Shown: positions 1-6,287 of the stretch, piece by piece
How the letters are laid out: every line of letters begins with the position of its first letter
How positions within the stretch are numbered: position 1 is the first letter of the stretch
Origin: Bacillota bacterium
GTDB lineage: Bacteria; Bacillota_E; RBS10-35; JAJYVN01
Assembly (NCBI GenBank): GCA_021846605.1
Contig: JAJZWQ010000113.1
Coordinates: 1-10,461 of the forward strand
Length of the DNA stretch: 10,461 bases
Direction of reading: 5' to 3'
Made by a program: the position numbers and the translations under genes
Notes under the pieces: generated by a model
Database searches by the model: none
Told to the model about the DNA's origin: nothing
What the model saw: only the letters and a program-made list of their open reading frames with translations

Positions 1-353
1 GGTTGCGCCTTGGTCGACGGGTGGCCCAGGACGATCGCGCCCGCCAACAGGTGCGCGCCGCCTACCGCCGCGTCCTGGCGGCAGCGGTGCGCCGCGGTGG
101 CCGCCGTCAAGCCGGCACCACACCTCGACGCTATCAGGAGGAGTTGTTGGCCCAGCACGCGCAACTCGCCCGCTGGCTCCCCGGGCTTACCGCCGCCTAC
201 GAGGAGGCCCGCTACAGCCGCCACCGCCTGGCGCCGGACGCGGTCGATCGCGTACGCCGCGGGGCCCGCCGGATCGTGCGCTTCCTCCAACCGCCGCGAC
301 AGAGGCGGACCGCCCGCGGGTCCGCCACCACCCCACCCAGGGGCGGCCGCTGA
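1..353 (+). CDS. C-terminal part of a DUF4129-like protein (copy A, 5' partial)
   Basis: The frame is open from the left edge of the window and stops with TGA at 351-353, so about 116 C-terminal residues are visible. The stretch from VRAAYRRVL through TTPRRYQEEL and LTAAYEEARYSRH to RRIVRFLQ follows the usual DUF4129 pattern: a helix with AYRRLL, a 'g.tPreY' turn, then 'l..lYE.aRYs'. DUF4129 normally forms the cytoplasmic C-terminal tail of membrane proteins, often transglutaminase-like ones encoded near MoxR and DUF58 genes; none of that upstream part is in view. The last 20 or so residues are basic and Pro/Gly-rich and fall outside the domain. An almost identical segment lies at 2082-2433. 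In the coding part, 8 of 14 differences between the copies are at third codon positions and all 8 are synonymous, which suggests the frame was once under selection. The domain assignment is by recognition of the pattern, not by a search. Confidence 0.6.
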   Translation, partial: LRLGRRVAQDDRARQQVRAAYRRVLAAAVRRGGRRQAGTTPRRYQEELLAQHAQLARWLPGLTAAYEEARYSRHRLAPDAVDRVRRGARRIVRFLQPPRQRRTARGSATTPPRGGR

Positions 354-435
354 ACGCACGAGGCTGCGGCCGATCGCGGCCTCGCCTCCAGGCGGTGCCC
401 CACACGCTCCCCTCCGGCGCCCATCAGCGGGAGCG
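1..435 (+). repeat. Direct repeat, copy A (partner 2081-2515)
   Basis: Positions 1-435 align without gaps to 2081-2515 at an offset of 2080, with 18 mismatches (about 96% identity). The repeat holds the DUF4129-like tail and 82 bp beyond its stop codon. After a length difference (46 bp here, 13 bp in the other copy) a second short similar block follows, 482-519 against 2529-2565. The left limit is unknown because this copy touches the window edge. No terminal inverted repeats or transposase accompany it, so it looks like a segmental duplication, not an insertion sequence. Confidence 0.93.
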
Positions 436-513
436 CCCGGGGCCGGTCGGCGGGTGTGCCGGCCCGTTTCACCACCGCCGTGGCCGGCCGCCCCGCGGTG
501 CGACCGAGGCACG

Positions 514-535
514 GGCGCCAGGTCAACCTGGCGCC
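514..535. repeat. Perfect inverted repeat, 10-bp arms, 2-bp centre
   Basis: GGCGCCAGGT and ACCTGGCGCC flank a central CA. The spacer is too short for a good RNA loop, so a dimeric protein-binding site or a chance palindrome is more likely than a terminator. It begins exactly where the similarity between the two repeat copies ends (519 in copy A). Confidence 0.6.
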
Positions 536-1270
536 GTTGGCCCTGCTCCACCGCGAGGTTCGGCGAGCCGACCCCAGCCTGCCCCCCGCCATAGGCGCTC
601 TCCTCGATTCCCTCGCTCAGATCAATGGCGTTGTGGTATCCCCCGACCCGGGAGGGTGGTCGCAAGCGCAGCGAACCCGTCAGCATCCGGTTGACTCGCC
701 TCGAGTTCGACCAAGGGCGTCTTTTTCAACTGCTCGGCCTCCAGCGTTTCCACCCGGAGGTGCCCAAACCGACCCAAATAGGTGCTACACCCTACGCGCC
801 CGCAATCCCTTTTTGCGACAAGCCCTTGGCCACCGTCACCCTCAAACACTCTTAAGCTTGAGCTCCCGCCCGCCCCAGACTTCGGCGCATTGGCGCATTT
901 GGCTTGGGTCGAGATTCGGGGCAGGGCCAAGGGGGTCAAAACGAGGCGGTGCCCAGCTGCGGGGACGCTGTGCCTCCTGCCGCTGGCTTGTGCGTTGCGC
1001 AACGGCAACCTGCGCGCCCGGGCCGTCGCGGCCGGGGACCCGCTGGGCCCCGATCCCGGCTGCGCCCTGACCGATGCCGAGGTCACCCTGGCCGCCCCGG
1101 TCTGAAGGCGCGCCCGCGCTCGGCCGCCGTTCCCCGCTTGCAGTTCCCCTGGCGACTCCCCCCGCGGGCGCAGGTCACGCTGGCGGCTGCCGGCGTGTAC
1201 CGACCTGTCCACCCCACGCATATGGTGGATCGGCAAGCGGCGGCGCCCGTCGAGGCGCACTCTCGCCGCC

Positions 1271-1277
1271 GGGAGGT
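1271..1277 (+). promoter_or_regulatory. Ribosome binding site fixing a GTG start
   Basis: GGGAGGT lies 9 nt before GTG at 1287. The reading frame is open further upstream, but no other start there has a comparable site, so this motif decides the start of the 148-aa gene. Confidence 0.65.
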
Positions 1278-1286
1278 AGACTGGCT

Positions 1287-1733
1287 GTGGTAAACGCATT
1301 TTCAACGGGTCCGCTCGAGAACGAGGTCGTGTTCGGGGCTGAGTCGCACACCGTCTCCCAGACGGCTTGGACGAAGGTGCTCAACAACCATCCCTGCCAG
1401 AAGGTCTACGCGACCATCCTCGTGTTCGCCCTGGATGGTCGGAAGGTGCTGCTCCACCACACCATCCTGGCCGTAGCCCCAAGGGCCTCTGGGTTCGACG
1501 TGGCGGATGTGTCGGGCGCCAACGAGTTTGAGGTGCAGGTGGCCATCTGGCCACGGCGGGACGCCGATGCCGTCCTCCTCAGCGTGTTCGGCAAGGACGA
1601 GACCGGTGCCCTGGTCGCCGCGCACCGGTTGGTCCACCAAGAGTTGACACCGATCCACGAGTTGGCCTTCGCCGACGACGATCCGCGCGTGCAGCCCTCC
1701 GCCAAGCGATCCTCGGACGCGGGCGACGCGTGA
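1287..1733 (+). CDS. Unrecognised 148-aa soluble protein
   Basis: I do not recognise a family. The GTG start follows a GGGAGGT site, and codon use is strongly G/C-ending throughout, so the gene is likely real. There is no signal peptide, lipobox or membrane segment. From about residue 38 to 125 the sequence alternates short hydrophobic runs with turns (VYATILVFALDGRKVLLHH, FEVQVAIWPRRD, AVLLSVFGKDETGAL), which suggests a small beta-rich domain. It has one cysteine (C37) and a cluster of histidines (H57, H58, H113, H117, H124). The last 20 or so residues are polar and probably disordered. The gene stands alone between the two copies of the DUF4129 repeat. Its stop overlaps a GTG start of a possible 55-aa ORF (GTGA at 1730-1733). 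A cytoplasmic location is inferred from the lack of a signal peptide. Confidence 0.6.
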   Translation: MVNAFSTGPLENEVVFGAESHTVSQTAWTKVLNNHPCQKVYATILVFALDGRKVLLHHTILAVAPRASGFDVADVSGANEFEVQVAIWPRRDADAVLLSVFGKDETGALVAAHRLVHQELTPIHELAFADDDPRVQPSAKRSSDAGDA

Positions 1734-1897
1734 ACGCGGTCGGCAACGCGACGGTGGTGGGCCTGTCCGGGTGTGCGCCGGCGCACGCCATCGGGGACGA
1801 CCCAACCGACCACGCCAACCCCGCGGCGCTGGCCGCCTACGCGCCCGCCAGCGCCACCGGTGCGGACCCGAGACCCGTGCTCCGGTGGCGCTGGTGA
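1730..1897 (+). CDS. Possible 55-aa hypothetical ORF, overlapping its upstream gene
   Basis: The start GTG shares bases with the stop of the 148-aa gene (GTGA, 1730-1733), a typical arrangement for coupled translation. Almost all codons end in G or C. The product runs from MNAVGNATVVGLSGC to VLRWRW; a short hydrophobic run ending in SGC resembles a very weak lipobox, but it lacks the positively charged N-terminus. It ends with TGA at 1895-1897, which overlaps another GTG (1894) in the frame of the downstream DUF4129 copy. It may be a real small gene, the 5' remnant of a frameshifted gene that continued into that frame, or chance in GC-rich DNA. There is no family match. Confidence 0.3.
   Translation: MNAVGNATVVGLSGCAPAHAIGDDPTDHANPAALAAYAPASATGADPRPVLRWRW
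1773..1786. repeat. 14-bp perfect palindrome
   Basis: GTGCGCCGGCGCAC reads the same on both strands. It lies inside the possible 55-aa ORF. Palindromes of G and C are not rare at this composition, so no function is claimed. Confidence 0.4.
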
Positions 1898-2433
1898 CCG
1901 GTCCCCGGGGCCCGACCGGATCGCCGCTGGCGTTCCCACTGTGGGCCGACGCGACGCCTACGACCCTGTGCTCCGGTAGCGCCGCAGGCCCGGCCGCCGC
2001 CAGGCTGACGGCTCCAGCCACGGGGCTGAGCCACAGCGCCGGTCCGGGCCTGGCGCCGGGCAACGGGAAAAGCCCGCCCGGGTTGCGCCTTGGTCGACGG
2101 GTGGCCCAGGGCGATCGCGCCCGCCAGCAGGTGCGCGCTGCCTACCGCCGCGTCCTGGCGGCAGCGGCGCGCCGCGGCGGCCGCCGGCAAGCCGGCACGA
2201 CACCTCGACGCTATCAGGAGGAGTTGTTGGCCCAGCACGCGCAACTCGCCCGCTGGCTCCCCGGGCTTACCGCCGCCTACGTGGAGTCCCGCTACAGCCG
2301 CCACCGCCTGGCGCCGGACGCGGTGGCTCGCGTACGCCGCGGGGCCCGCCGGATCGTGCGCTTCCTCCAACCGCCGCGGCAGAGGCGGACCGCTCGCGGG
2401 TCCGCCACCACCCCACCCAGGGACGGCCGCTGA
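1894..2433 (+). pseudogene. DUF4129-like C-terminal fragment (copy B), probably truncated
   Basis: The domain part (from about 2082) repeats copy A, with six amino-acid changes: D to G, V to A, E to V, A to S, D to A and G to D. The frame is open upstream to a GTG at 1894, which would give 179 aa. The 62 residues before the repeat are Pro/Gly/Ala/Thr-rich, with no membrane segment and no resemblance to the usual N-terminal part of DUF4129 proteins. I therefore read it as a displaced 3' end without its proper front. The GTG at 1894 overlaps the stop of the 55-aa ORF (GTGA), so expression as a small DUF4129-only protein cannot be excluded. The preserved frame and mostly synonymous third-position changes argue against old, unconstrained decay. 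Confidence 0.45.
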
Positions 2434-2515
2434 ACGCACGAGGCCGCGGCCGATCGCGGCCTCGCTTCCAGGCGGTGCCCCACACGCTCCGCTCCGGCGC
2501 CCATCACCGGGAGCG
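2081..2515 (+). repeat. Direct repeat, copy B (partner 1-435)
   Basis: This is the second copy of the 435-bp block at the left edge, with 18 mismatches and no gaps. The similarity resumes at 2529-2565 (partner 482-519, one gap and two mismatches) and then ends. Its left border cannot be placed, because the other copy is cut by the window edge. Confidence 0.93.
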
Positions 2516-2728
2516 AGCCCCCGCCCGAGGCCGGCCGCCCGCAGTGCGACCGAGGCGCGGGCGCCGGAACCTCTGGGGCCGTGCGCCGTATGCCCGGCGT
2601 CGCGGGGGCCTCCGCCCTGCACCGGGCCCGTGGGTCCGGGTGGCCCCAGGCAGGCAGCCGTCATGGATCCGGGCGTGGCCCTGGTGATGCCGCGCCAGCA
2701 GCCCGTTGTGGATTTTGGCAGTCCCGCC
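2434..2728. other. Non-coding stretch between repeat copy B and the first lipoprotein gene
   Basis: The left half is the 3' part of repeat copy B. The right half separates a plus-strand frame from a convergent minus-strand gene. The only structure seen is an imperfect inverted repeat at 2670-2705 (CGGGC with GCCCG, CTGG with CCAG), 23 bp beyond the stop of the minus-strand gene. It lacks a U-tract and is only a weak terminator candidate. Confidence 0.35.
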
Positions 2729-4042
2729 CTACTTCACCGTCGGCCCGCTGACCACGTGCACCATGTGGCACCCTGGAGAAGGCTGCGACAGCGCGGCGGC
2801 GGACGACTCCAACGTGCGCTGCCACCGGGCCAACGCCGCCGCGGCGTTTGCGCCCGCTCCGATCCGCGTCAACGAAGCGGGTGTCTGCGAGAGAAACATT
2901 CCCGGCGCATGCAACGCCTGGCGTATCTGGTATGGCACATCCGTGTAGCCGCGAAACTGGAAGCGCGCGGCCGCCGCGGGGAGCTTGCCCTGGCCCCGGT
3001 GCCAAAAGTCGCGCAGCGCCTGGGCCGCGAGCACCGGCGGCAGCCCCAGCGTGGCCAGCAAACGCTGCTGAGCGGGCGCATACAACCAACCCATGAAACG
3101 CACAAGCGCCGCGGCCTGATGGGAGTGGGGTTGCGCCGCCAGGCCGGTGGTATGCCAGGCCGGCACTGCGGGCATCCGGGGTAGCGTGGGGAAAGGTTCC
3201 GGCCGCTCGGTTCCAGCCGGAACGCCCGGCGGCATGAAGGCAAACACGCACGATGCCGAGCGGGAACCCTTGAAACCGTGCCGCTCAAAATCGAACAGCA
3301 CCGCATTGGCGCTGGGCCCGGCGCTCCATCCGTAGCGGGTGCCGATGCTGGCCAGGTTTGCGGTCGCCGTTGCCGCTGCCACGAAGTCCAGCGCGCCGTT
3401 CCGCGCCAAAGCCCCACCCAACCCCAGCACCAGGGCGCCCCAGAGGTTCAAATCGCCCCAGCCGAGCCCGACCAGCGGCGGCCCCGCACGCAGCGTCGTC
3501 GATGCGCGATGCGCCGCCAGCGCCGCGATCACGGCGCTGAAACTCCAGGGCCGGGTCCGCCCAACCTTCAGCTTCCGAAGCAAGGAATCGTTGACGTAGA
3601 ACTGAACCTCCCGCATGCCCACGGGCAGGGCGGTAACCGCGCCACACGCGGCTGTGAACCGCGCCACCACCTGTGGCAGCAACCGACCAAGATCGAGGTT
3701 GGCGCCCTTCAGATACGGGTGGAGGTCCACCATCCCCCCTTGGGATACTTCCACAACATCCGCATGTGGCGGCGGCATTTCACCAGACGCGAAGGGTTGG
3801 TTGGCGATCGACACCGATATCCCGGGCACGAACTCCACGGGAAACGGGGCGCCGTCCCGCCGCCACGCCACCAGGAGCGCATGGCGCGCGCCATACAGCG
3901 ACGGGGAGAAGATGCGCATGCGCTTTGCCTTGGTGCCAACCGCCGGAGCGCTGGCGCAGCCTGCCAAGCCCGCGCCGGTACCGACCACCCCTGCCAGCAT
4001 CAACCTTCTTCCCACTGCGCGTGGTCGGCGAGGCCCCACCAT
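2729..4042 (-). CDS. Extracellular solute-binding-like lipoprotein (437 aa)
   Basis: The protein has a twin-arginine-rich N-terminus (RRPRAVGRR), a hydrophobic core and a lipobox LAGC with the lipidated cysteine at residue 29, so it should be exported and membrane-anchored. The mature part follows the plan of family 1 ABC substrate-binding proteins: HADVVEVSQGGMVDLHPYL (residues 94-111, the usual 'pDv..l..g.l.dL.pyl'), LPVGMREVQFYVND (139-152, the usual 'lP....g..lyyN'), then a W-G-D-L-N-L-W stretch (195-201), and a late segment (AALVRFMGWLYAPAQQRLLATLG) like the 'A..fl.fl.s.e.Q..l...g' end of the family. ATG at 4042 is preferred over TTG at 4057 because GGAGG (4051-4055) lies 8 nt before it. 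No permease or ATPase gene is adjacent. It follows the other solute-binding-like gene on the same strand after 188 bp. Family-level confidence is moderate; the ligand is unknown. Confidence 0.7.
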   Translation of the reverse strand: MVGPRRPRAVGRRLMLAGVVGTGAGLAGCASAPAVGTKAKRMRIFSPSLYGARHALLVAWRRDGAPFPVEFVPGISVSIANQPFASGEMPPPHADVVEVSQGGMVDLHPYLKGANLDLGRLLPQVVARFTAACGAVTALPVGMREVQFYVNDSLLRKLKVGRTRPWSFSAVIAALAAHRASTTLRAGPPLVGLGWGDLNLWGALVLGLGGALARNGALDFVAAATATANLASIGTRYGWSAGPSANAVLFDFERHGFKGSRSASCVFAFMPPGVPAGTERPEPFPTLPRMPAVPAWHTTGLAAQPHSHQAAALVRFMGWLYAPAQQRLLATLGLPPVLAAQALRDFWHRGQGKLPAAAARFQFRGYTDVPYQIRQALHAPGMFLSQTPASLTRIGAGANAAAALARWQRTLESSAAALSQPSPGCHMVHVVSGPTVK

Positions 4043-4050
4043 CCATCCCC

Positions 4051-4055
4051 CCTCC
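4051..4055 (-). promoter_or_regulatory. Ribosome binding site deciding the lipoprotein start
   Basis: Read on the minus strand this is GGAGG, 8 nt before ATG at 4042. It favours that ATG over an in-frame TTG at 4057, which itself lies upstream of the motif. Confidence 0.6.
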
Positions 4056-4230
4056 AACGGCAGCCGTCCTCCAAGGGTTCAGCTTCAAGAGACGTCGGCG
4101 GTCCAGGAGATCGGGCGACGAGGGCACCCCTGACCCATGGCGCCAACGGTGCGGCGTCGACCGGCCCGCCTGCGCTGCAGCCTGGCCGAACGGTTCGCGT
4201 GCGTCTGGAGACGACGCCCTTGCGGCCGCT

Positions 4231-5763
4231 TCACCCTTGTGCGCCGTTCGCCGTCCGCTGGGCGTCCACCAGAATCTGCCGCGCCGCTTCAGGCGACAGG
4301 GGCCGCGCATTCCTCCAGCAGCCCACGACGAAGCCACCGGCATACTTGGCCACGTCCTTCAGGGCAGCCAGCAGGGCACGCCGTACCTTTCCCTGCTGGG
4401 CCAGTCCAACGTCGGTCAACGCTCCGTACATATCTTCCATGGTGGCGTCGCGTTGTGTGTCCGCAATGAGCGCCGCATTCGCTTCATCGGTCCATTGCCC
4501 GAGTTGCTGGACCGCGGTATCTCGGTCCACTGCCAACGCCCGGCCCCATGCGGCAAGCACCCGCTGTGCGGGCGGGCTGACCAGCGCTAGCGCCAACTCG
4601 GTCGCAAGGTGGGCGTACCTAGAACCCTTCCACACCATGACGTCGAGGGTGGACACCGGAGACCGAGTTCCCGGCAGCGGCACGAGTGCGGCCCCCTGCC
4701 GACCGAAAGGGCCACGCGGCACCGGTACGCCGTCTCGCAGCGGAAGTGCTTTGCCACTCATTGTCCATCCCACCAGGGACACTCCGATACTGCGGGCAAA
4801 AAACCCGAGGAAGACCGCGTATCTTCCAAAATACATCGCACCTGGGTTATTGCAGCTGGGGTTGCGGTAGGAGGTCACCCACTCCAACCAGCGAATCCCC
4901 GACAGGATGCCCTGCAGTGCCGGGGAAGTCGCGAAGCTGGCCTCATTGCTGCGCGCCAGACGACCCCCTGCATCCAGCGCCAACGCGCCCGCGAGCCCGG
5001 AGTCCATATCAACGCCCAATTCTGCCAGCGGCGTAGAGGGGGTGTGGGCCGCCAAGAATGGTCGGCTAAAGTTGGCAAACGGCACGTCGGCCAATGGTCC
5101 AGAGGGGTACTGCTTGCGGAGCGACCGCAGGTAGAGGACGAACGCGTCACTTGCCCACGGGCGGCCGCTGCCGGCGGCGGCCAACGCGCCGTAGGGGGCA
5201 CGGCACACCATGGGCTGCCTCAGAATGGGCAGTCCGGCTTGAATCGTGCCGCGCTTTCCGGCGTAGGCGCGCCCCAGGCGCAGGGTGCTCTGCGGAAGTG
5301 CTCCACCAGCCACCTTCAACGCCGGGCCCAGATCCTGTGCGCGAACGGCCAGATATCCATCCAACCAAAAGTGCGGGACGATAGCGATGTCCGGCATCGG
5401 GATCGACGGGTCGTCCACGGGTGGGTGGACCGGGCGCCCCCTACCCGTGAAGGTAAAGAGCGTCAGTGGCGGGCCCGATGCGCGCGGGAACCACTGCCTC
5501 GGACTCTGCCCGACGACGTACGACAACTCGACTGCCCTGGGGACCTTCTTCAAGGCGACCTTCATGGCTTGCTTGCACAACGCCTGCCACTCGGTTTGCG
5601 TCCTTCCCGCTTCCGCGAGGGTGGGTAGATACACTTGCAGCGTCACCTTGCGCGACAGCACGCGGGGGACGGCCGACCACACCGCGCGTAGGTTGCAACC
5701 GCCCAGCGCGGCGCCTGCGGCGGCAGCACCGGTGATCTTCCAGAACAACCCCCGGCGTGTCAT
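4231..5763 (-). CDS. Tat-exported solute-binding-like lipoprotein (510 aa)
   Basis: The N-terminus MTRRGLFWKITGAAAAG matches a twin-arginine signal (T-R-R-x-hydrophobic-hydrophobic-x-K) and runs into the lipobox LGGC with cysteine 23. Export by Tat and lipid anchoring on the outer face of the membrane are inferred. RKVTLQVYLP begins the mature domain. PDIAIVPHFWLDGYLAVRAQD followed by LGP (residues 124-147) matches the 'pDi........yla...dL.p' segment of extracellular solute-binding proteins. The part around FARSIGVSLVGWTMSGKALPL and LATELALALVSPPAQRVLAAWG also suits that fold. The frame is open to an ATG at 5880, but that would bury the signal peptide 39 residues inside; ATG at 5763 has GGAGGTG 10 nt upstream. 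At 510 aa it is somewhat long for the family. It is the upstream member of a same-strand pair, with no transporter membrane subunit nearby. The ligand is unknown. Confidence 0.72.
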   Translation of the reverse strand: MTRRGLFWKITGAAAAGAALGGCNLRAVWSAVPRVLSRKVTLQVYLPTLAEAGRTQTEWQALCKQAMKVALKKVPRAVELSYVVGQSPRQWFPRASGPPLTLFTFTGRGRPVHPPVDDPSIPMPDIAIVPHFWLDGYLAVRAQDLGPALKVAGGALPQSTLRLGRAYAGKRGTIQAGLPILRQPMVCRAPYGALAAAGSGRPWASDAFVLYLRSLRKQYPSGPLADVPFANFSRPFLAAHTPSTPLAELGVDMDSGLAGALALDAGGRLARSNEASFATSPALQGILSGIRWLEWVTSYRNPSCNNPGAMYFGRYAVFLGFFARSIGVSLVGWTMSGKALPLRDGVPVPRGPFGRQGAALVPLPGTRSPVSTLDVMVWKGSRYAHLATELALALVSPPAQRVLAAWGRALAVDRDTAVQQLGQWTDEANAALIADTQRDATMEDMYGALTDVGLAQQGKVRRALLAALKDVAKYAGGFVVGCWRNARPLSPEAARQILVDAQRTANGAQG

Positions 5764-5773
5764 CTTAGCAAGG

Positions 5774-5780
5774 CACCTCC
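5774..5780 (-). promoter_or_regulatory. Ribosome binding site deciding the Tat lipoprotein start
   Basis: Read on the minus strand this is GGAGGTG, 10 nt before ATG at 5763. It places the start directly before the twin-arginine signal instead of at the upstream in-frame ATGs. Confidence 0.65.
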
Positions 5781-5785
5781 ATTCA

Positions 5786-5808
5786 GGCCCATCGGACCTC
5801 TGTGGGCC
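5786..5808 (-). promoter_or_regulatory. Leader hairpin just upstream of the ribosome binding site
   Basis: GGCCCA and TGGGCC form a 6-bp stem around an 11-nt loop, ending 5 nt before the GGAGGTG motif of the Tat lipoprotein gene. If it lies in the leader RNA it could influence access to the start. A 6-bp stem is weak evidence. Confidence 0.25.
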
Positions 5809-6262
5809 ACAATCAGCCAGGATCCCTTGCCGCAGTGCTGTGCGAGACGGCTCCATTCGGTGCCTGGCTTCACCAGACATCTCCCCAGGCGGTTGAAGAC
5901 CGCTCCTTTCTCCAGATGACGCAACGGTAGCCCTGCACTCCCGTTCGCTTTGTCACACCGTTGGCCCTGCGCCCCGGCGTTGCTTGGCGCCTCCCGGCCG
6001 AAGGGGATGACCGGCCCGCATTGCCGACCTGTGGCGCCAACGGTTCAGCGTCGACCGCATCTTCGTCGAGTTCGTCGGCGTCGGTCGCCGCCGCCGCCCA
6101 CTGGCTGGCAACCGACCGCTCCAAGGCCGCCGCCTGCGACCTCGCACGTCGGGTCGATCCACACCCGCATCCACCGGATCAGCGGCATCGCCTGCGGCTT
6201 CTGCCCGGCAGAGGCCTTGGTCGCCATGGCCCTGTTGTCTCACGCATCCGCACCACCCCGCC
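5809..6262. other. Intergenic stretch with a frame-broken coding-like patch
   Basis: No intact gene is supported. The left part, to about 5950, is the probable leader and promoter side of the Tat lipoprotein gene. At about 6045-6100 one plus-strand frame reads FSVDRIFVEFVGVGRR with G/C or other preferred third bases. At about 6148-6240 another plus-strand frame reads VGSIHTRIHRISGIACGFCP and on to ALVAMALLS with the same codon bias. No single frame joins them with plausible protein, so this may be the remains of a decayed gene, possibly from a mobile element. The family is not recognised. Confidence 0.3.
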
Positions 6263-6287
6263 CTAACCCGACGCCGAGACGCGGATG
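6245..6287 (-). terminator. Weak inverted repeat around the end of the 192-aa lipoprotein gene
   Basis: CATCCGC (6245-6251) and GCGGATG (6281-6287) are exact complements separated by 29 nt, and the gene's TAG stop (6263-6265) lies between them. The loop is long and there is no U-tract, so termination is only a possibility. Confidence 0.2.

Larger units (their letters stand above)
436..1286. other. Gene-poor stretch with coding-like patches
   Basis: I cannot support a gene here. Three short patches have G/C-rich third codon positions: a GTG-started frame from 456 to about 700, whose first residues resemble the equivalent frame after repeat copy B; an ATG frame at 625-855 (76 aa) with no ribosome binding site; and the end of a frame stopping at 1105, in which nearly every codon from about 999 onward ends in G or C. 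None has a recognisable family, a good ribosome binding site or a signal peptide. The frames overlap and change, which fits decayed genes or compositional bias. The part around 600-860 looks less GC-rich than the rest. Confidence 0.5.

Noticed and set aside
1..2600. The duplicated block as an insertion sequence or CRISPR-like array
   Set aside because: There are only two copies, with no transposase, terminal inverted repeats, target duplications or short regular spacers.
2090..3184. 364-codon plus-strand frame starting in repeat copy B
   Set aside because: It is out of frame with the DUF4129-like domain and then antisense to the solute-binding gene; the analogous frame in copy A ends differently.
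4201..4217. Hairpin after the Tat lipoprotein gene as terminator
   Set aside because: Two mutually exclusive 5-bp pairings are possible and there is no U-tract; the downstream gene on the same strand may be co-transcribed.
3278..4870. 530-codon open frame on the plus strand
   Set aside because: It lies antisense to two genes with signal peptides, lipoboxes and ribosome binding sites; its own translation is Arg/Pro/His-rich with no family pattern.
5764..5880. N-terminal extension of the Tat lipoprotein to ATG 5880
   Set aside because: It would place the twin-arginine signal 39 residues inside the protein; the ATG at 5763 has a better ribosome binding site.
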